From the NCBI GenBank assembly GCA_022508685.1, contig JAFLUS010000105.1, forward strand, positions 1-6,838: 6,838 nucleotides of DNA, in the 5' to 3' direction. Of the stretch, positions 6,722-6,838 are shown one piece after another. The DNA is from Prevotellaceae bacterium (GTDB taxonomy: Bacteria; Bacteroidota; Bacteroidia; Bacteroidales; Bacteroidaceae). Within the stretch, counting starts at the first letter, position 1. The number at the start of each line of letters is the position of its first letter. The translations under genes were made by a program, and so were the position numbers. A model generated the notes under the pieces. The model was given only the letters and a program-made list of their open reading frames with translations, had not been told where the DNA came from and ran no database searches.

Positions 6722-6752
6722 CAAAATTACTGATTTATATTGAGATAACCAA
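6722..6752 (-). promoter_or_regulatory. Bacteroidota-type promoter for the V-ATPase operon
   Basis: On the minus strand TAATTTTG (6729-6722) fits the -7 consensus TAnnTTTG exactly. A TTG (6752-6750) lies 20 bases upstream, at the spacing known for the -33 element of the Bacteroidota primary sigma factor. Transcription would begin about 5-8 bases downstream, near 6716, leaving a leader of roughly 25 AT-rich bases before the atpE ATG. No SD is visible in that leader, which is normal for this phylum. No other match of this quality was seen in the short spacers, so the genes are probably one transcript. Confidence 0.8.
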
Positions 6753-6838
6753 CTCTTACATGAAAAAAGGTGCAGAAAACCCTCTTTTCGAACTTTTTTG
6801 CGCATACACCCCCTCAAAAGCATTCCCGCAGATAGCAG
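6753..6838. other. Right-edge non-assigned region upstream of the operon
   Basis: These 86 bases hold no gene I can support. On the plus strand an ATG at 6760 opens a frame beginning MKKGAENPLFELFCAYTP that stays open for 26 codons to the edge; I do not recognise it and see no TAnnTTTG promoter for it. On the minus strand two frames also stay open from the edge, one ending at TAG inside the promoter and one ending at TAA shortly before it. A weak A/T-rich inverted repeat (6762-6770 with 6781-6789, one mismatch) could be a poor hairpin. Confidence 0.3.

Noticed and set aside
6762..6789. A/T-rich hairpin (GAAAAAAGG with CCTCTTTTC) as a terminator
   Set aside because: The stem has a mismatch and few G-C pairs, and no gene ends in the window next to it. 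The A-runs explain the pairing.

Overview
The window is most of one operon, read entirely on the minus strand, that encodes a bacterial V-type (A/V-type) rotary ATPase. In transcription order, from the right end to the left, it holds subunit E, a DUF2764-type protein, catalytic subunit A, subunit B, rotor subunit D, and the first 463 residues of membrane subunit I, which runs off the left edge. Gene spacing is tight (44, 15, 24 and 32-39 bases, then a 4-base ATGA overlap). A single good promoter lies just before subunit E. Essentially the whole window is coding except about 150 bases at the right end.

The organism is most likely a member of the Bacteroidota, in the Bacteroides/Prevotella group. 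The promoter matches the Bacteroidota form (TTG, 20 bases, TAATTTTG = TAnnTTTG), most starts have AT-rich leaders without Shine-Dalgarno sequence, base composition is moderate, and the protein sequences resemble what I remember of Bacteroides/Prevotella V-ATPase subunits. The order E - DUF2764-like - A - B - D - I, with K expected next, is also the order I know from chlamydiae and spirochaetes, so this is the 'bacterial V-type' branch and not the archaeal or Thermus/Enterococcus layout.

How the parts fit: A and B form the A3B3 head, with the nucleotide machinery in A (intact P-loop and catalytic Glu) and an arginine-finger candidate in B. D is the central rotor shaft. E is a peripheral stalk. 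I is the membrane stator, and the K ring would be coded just left of the window. No gene recognisable as canonical C (the ring-to-shaft connector), F (the rotor partner) or G/H (the stalk partner) occurs between E and I. The 293-residue DUF2764-type protein is the obvious candidate to take over at least the C role. The ion used (H+ or Na+) and the direction of work cannot be read here, because K and the end of I are missing.

The most interesting points are the missing canonical stalk subunits with a DUF2764 replacement candidate, a perfect inverted repeat directly in front of an unusual GTG start of rotor subunit D, an SD-like purine run inside D that overlaps into subunit I, and a DNA-level tandem repeat in the stalk subunit E. 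I found no evidence of CRISPR, mobile elements, tRNA or rRNA.
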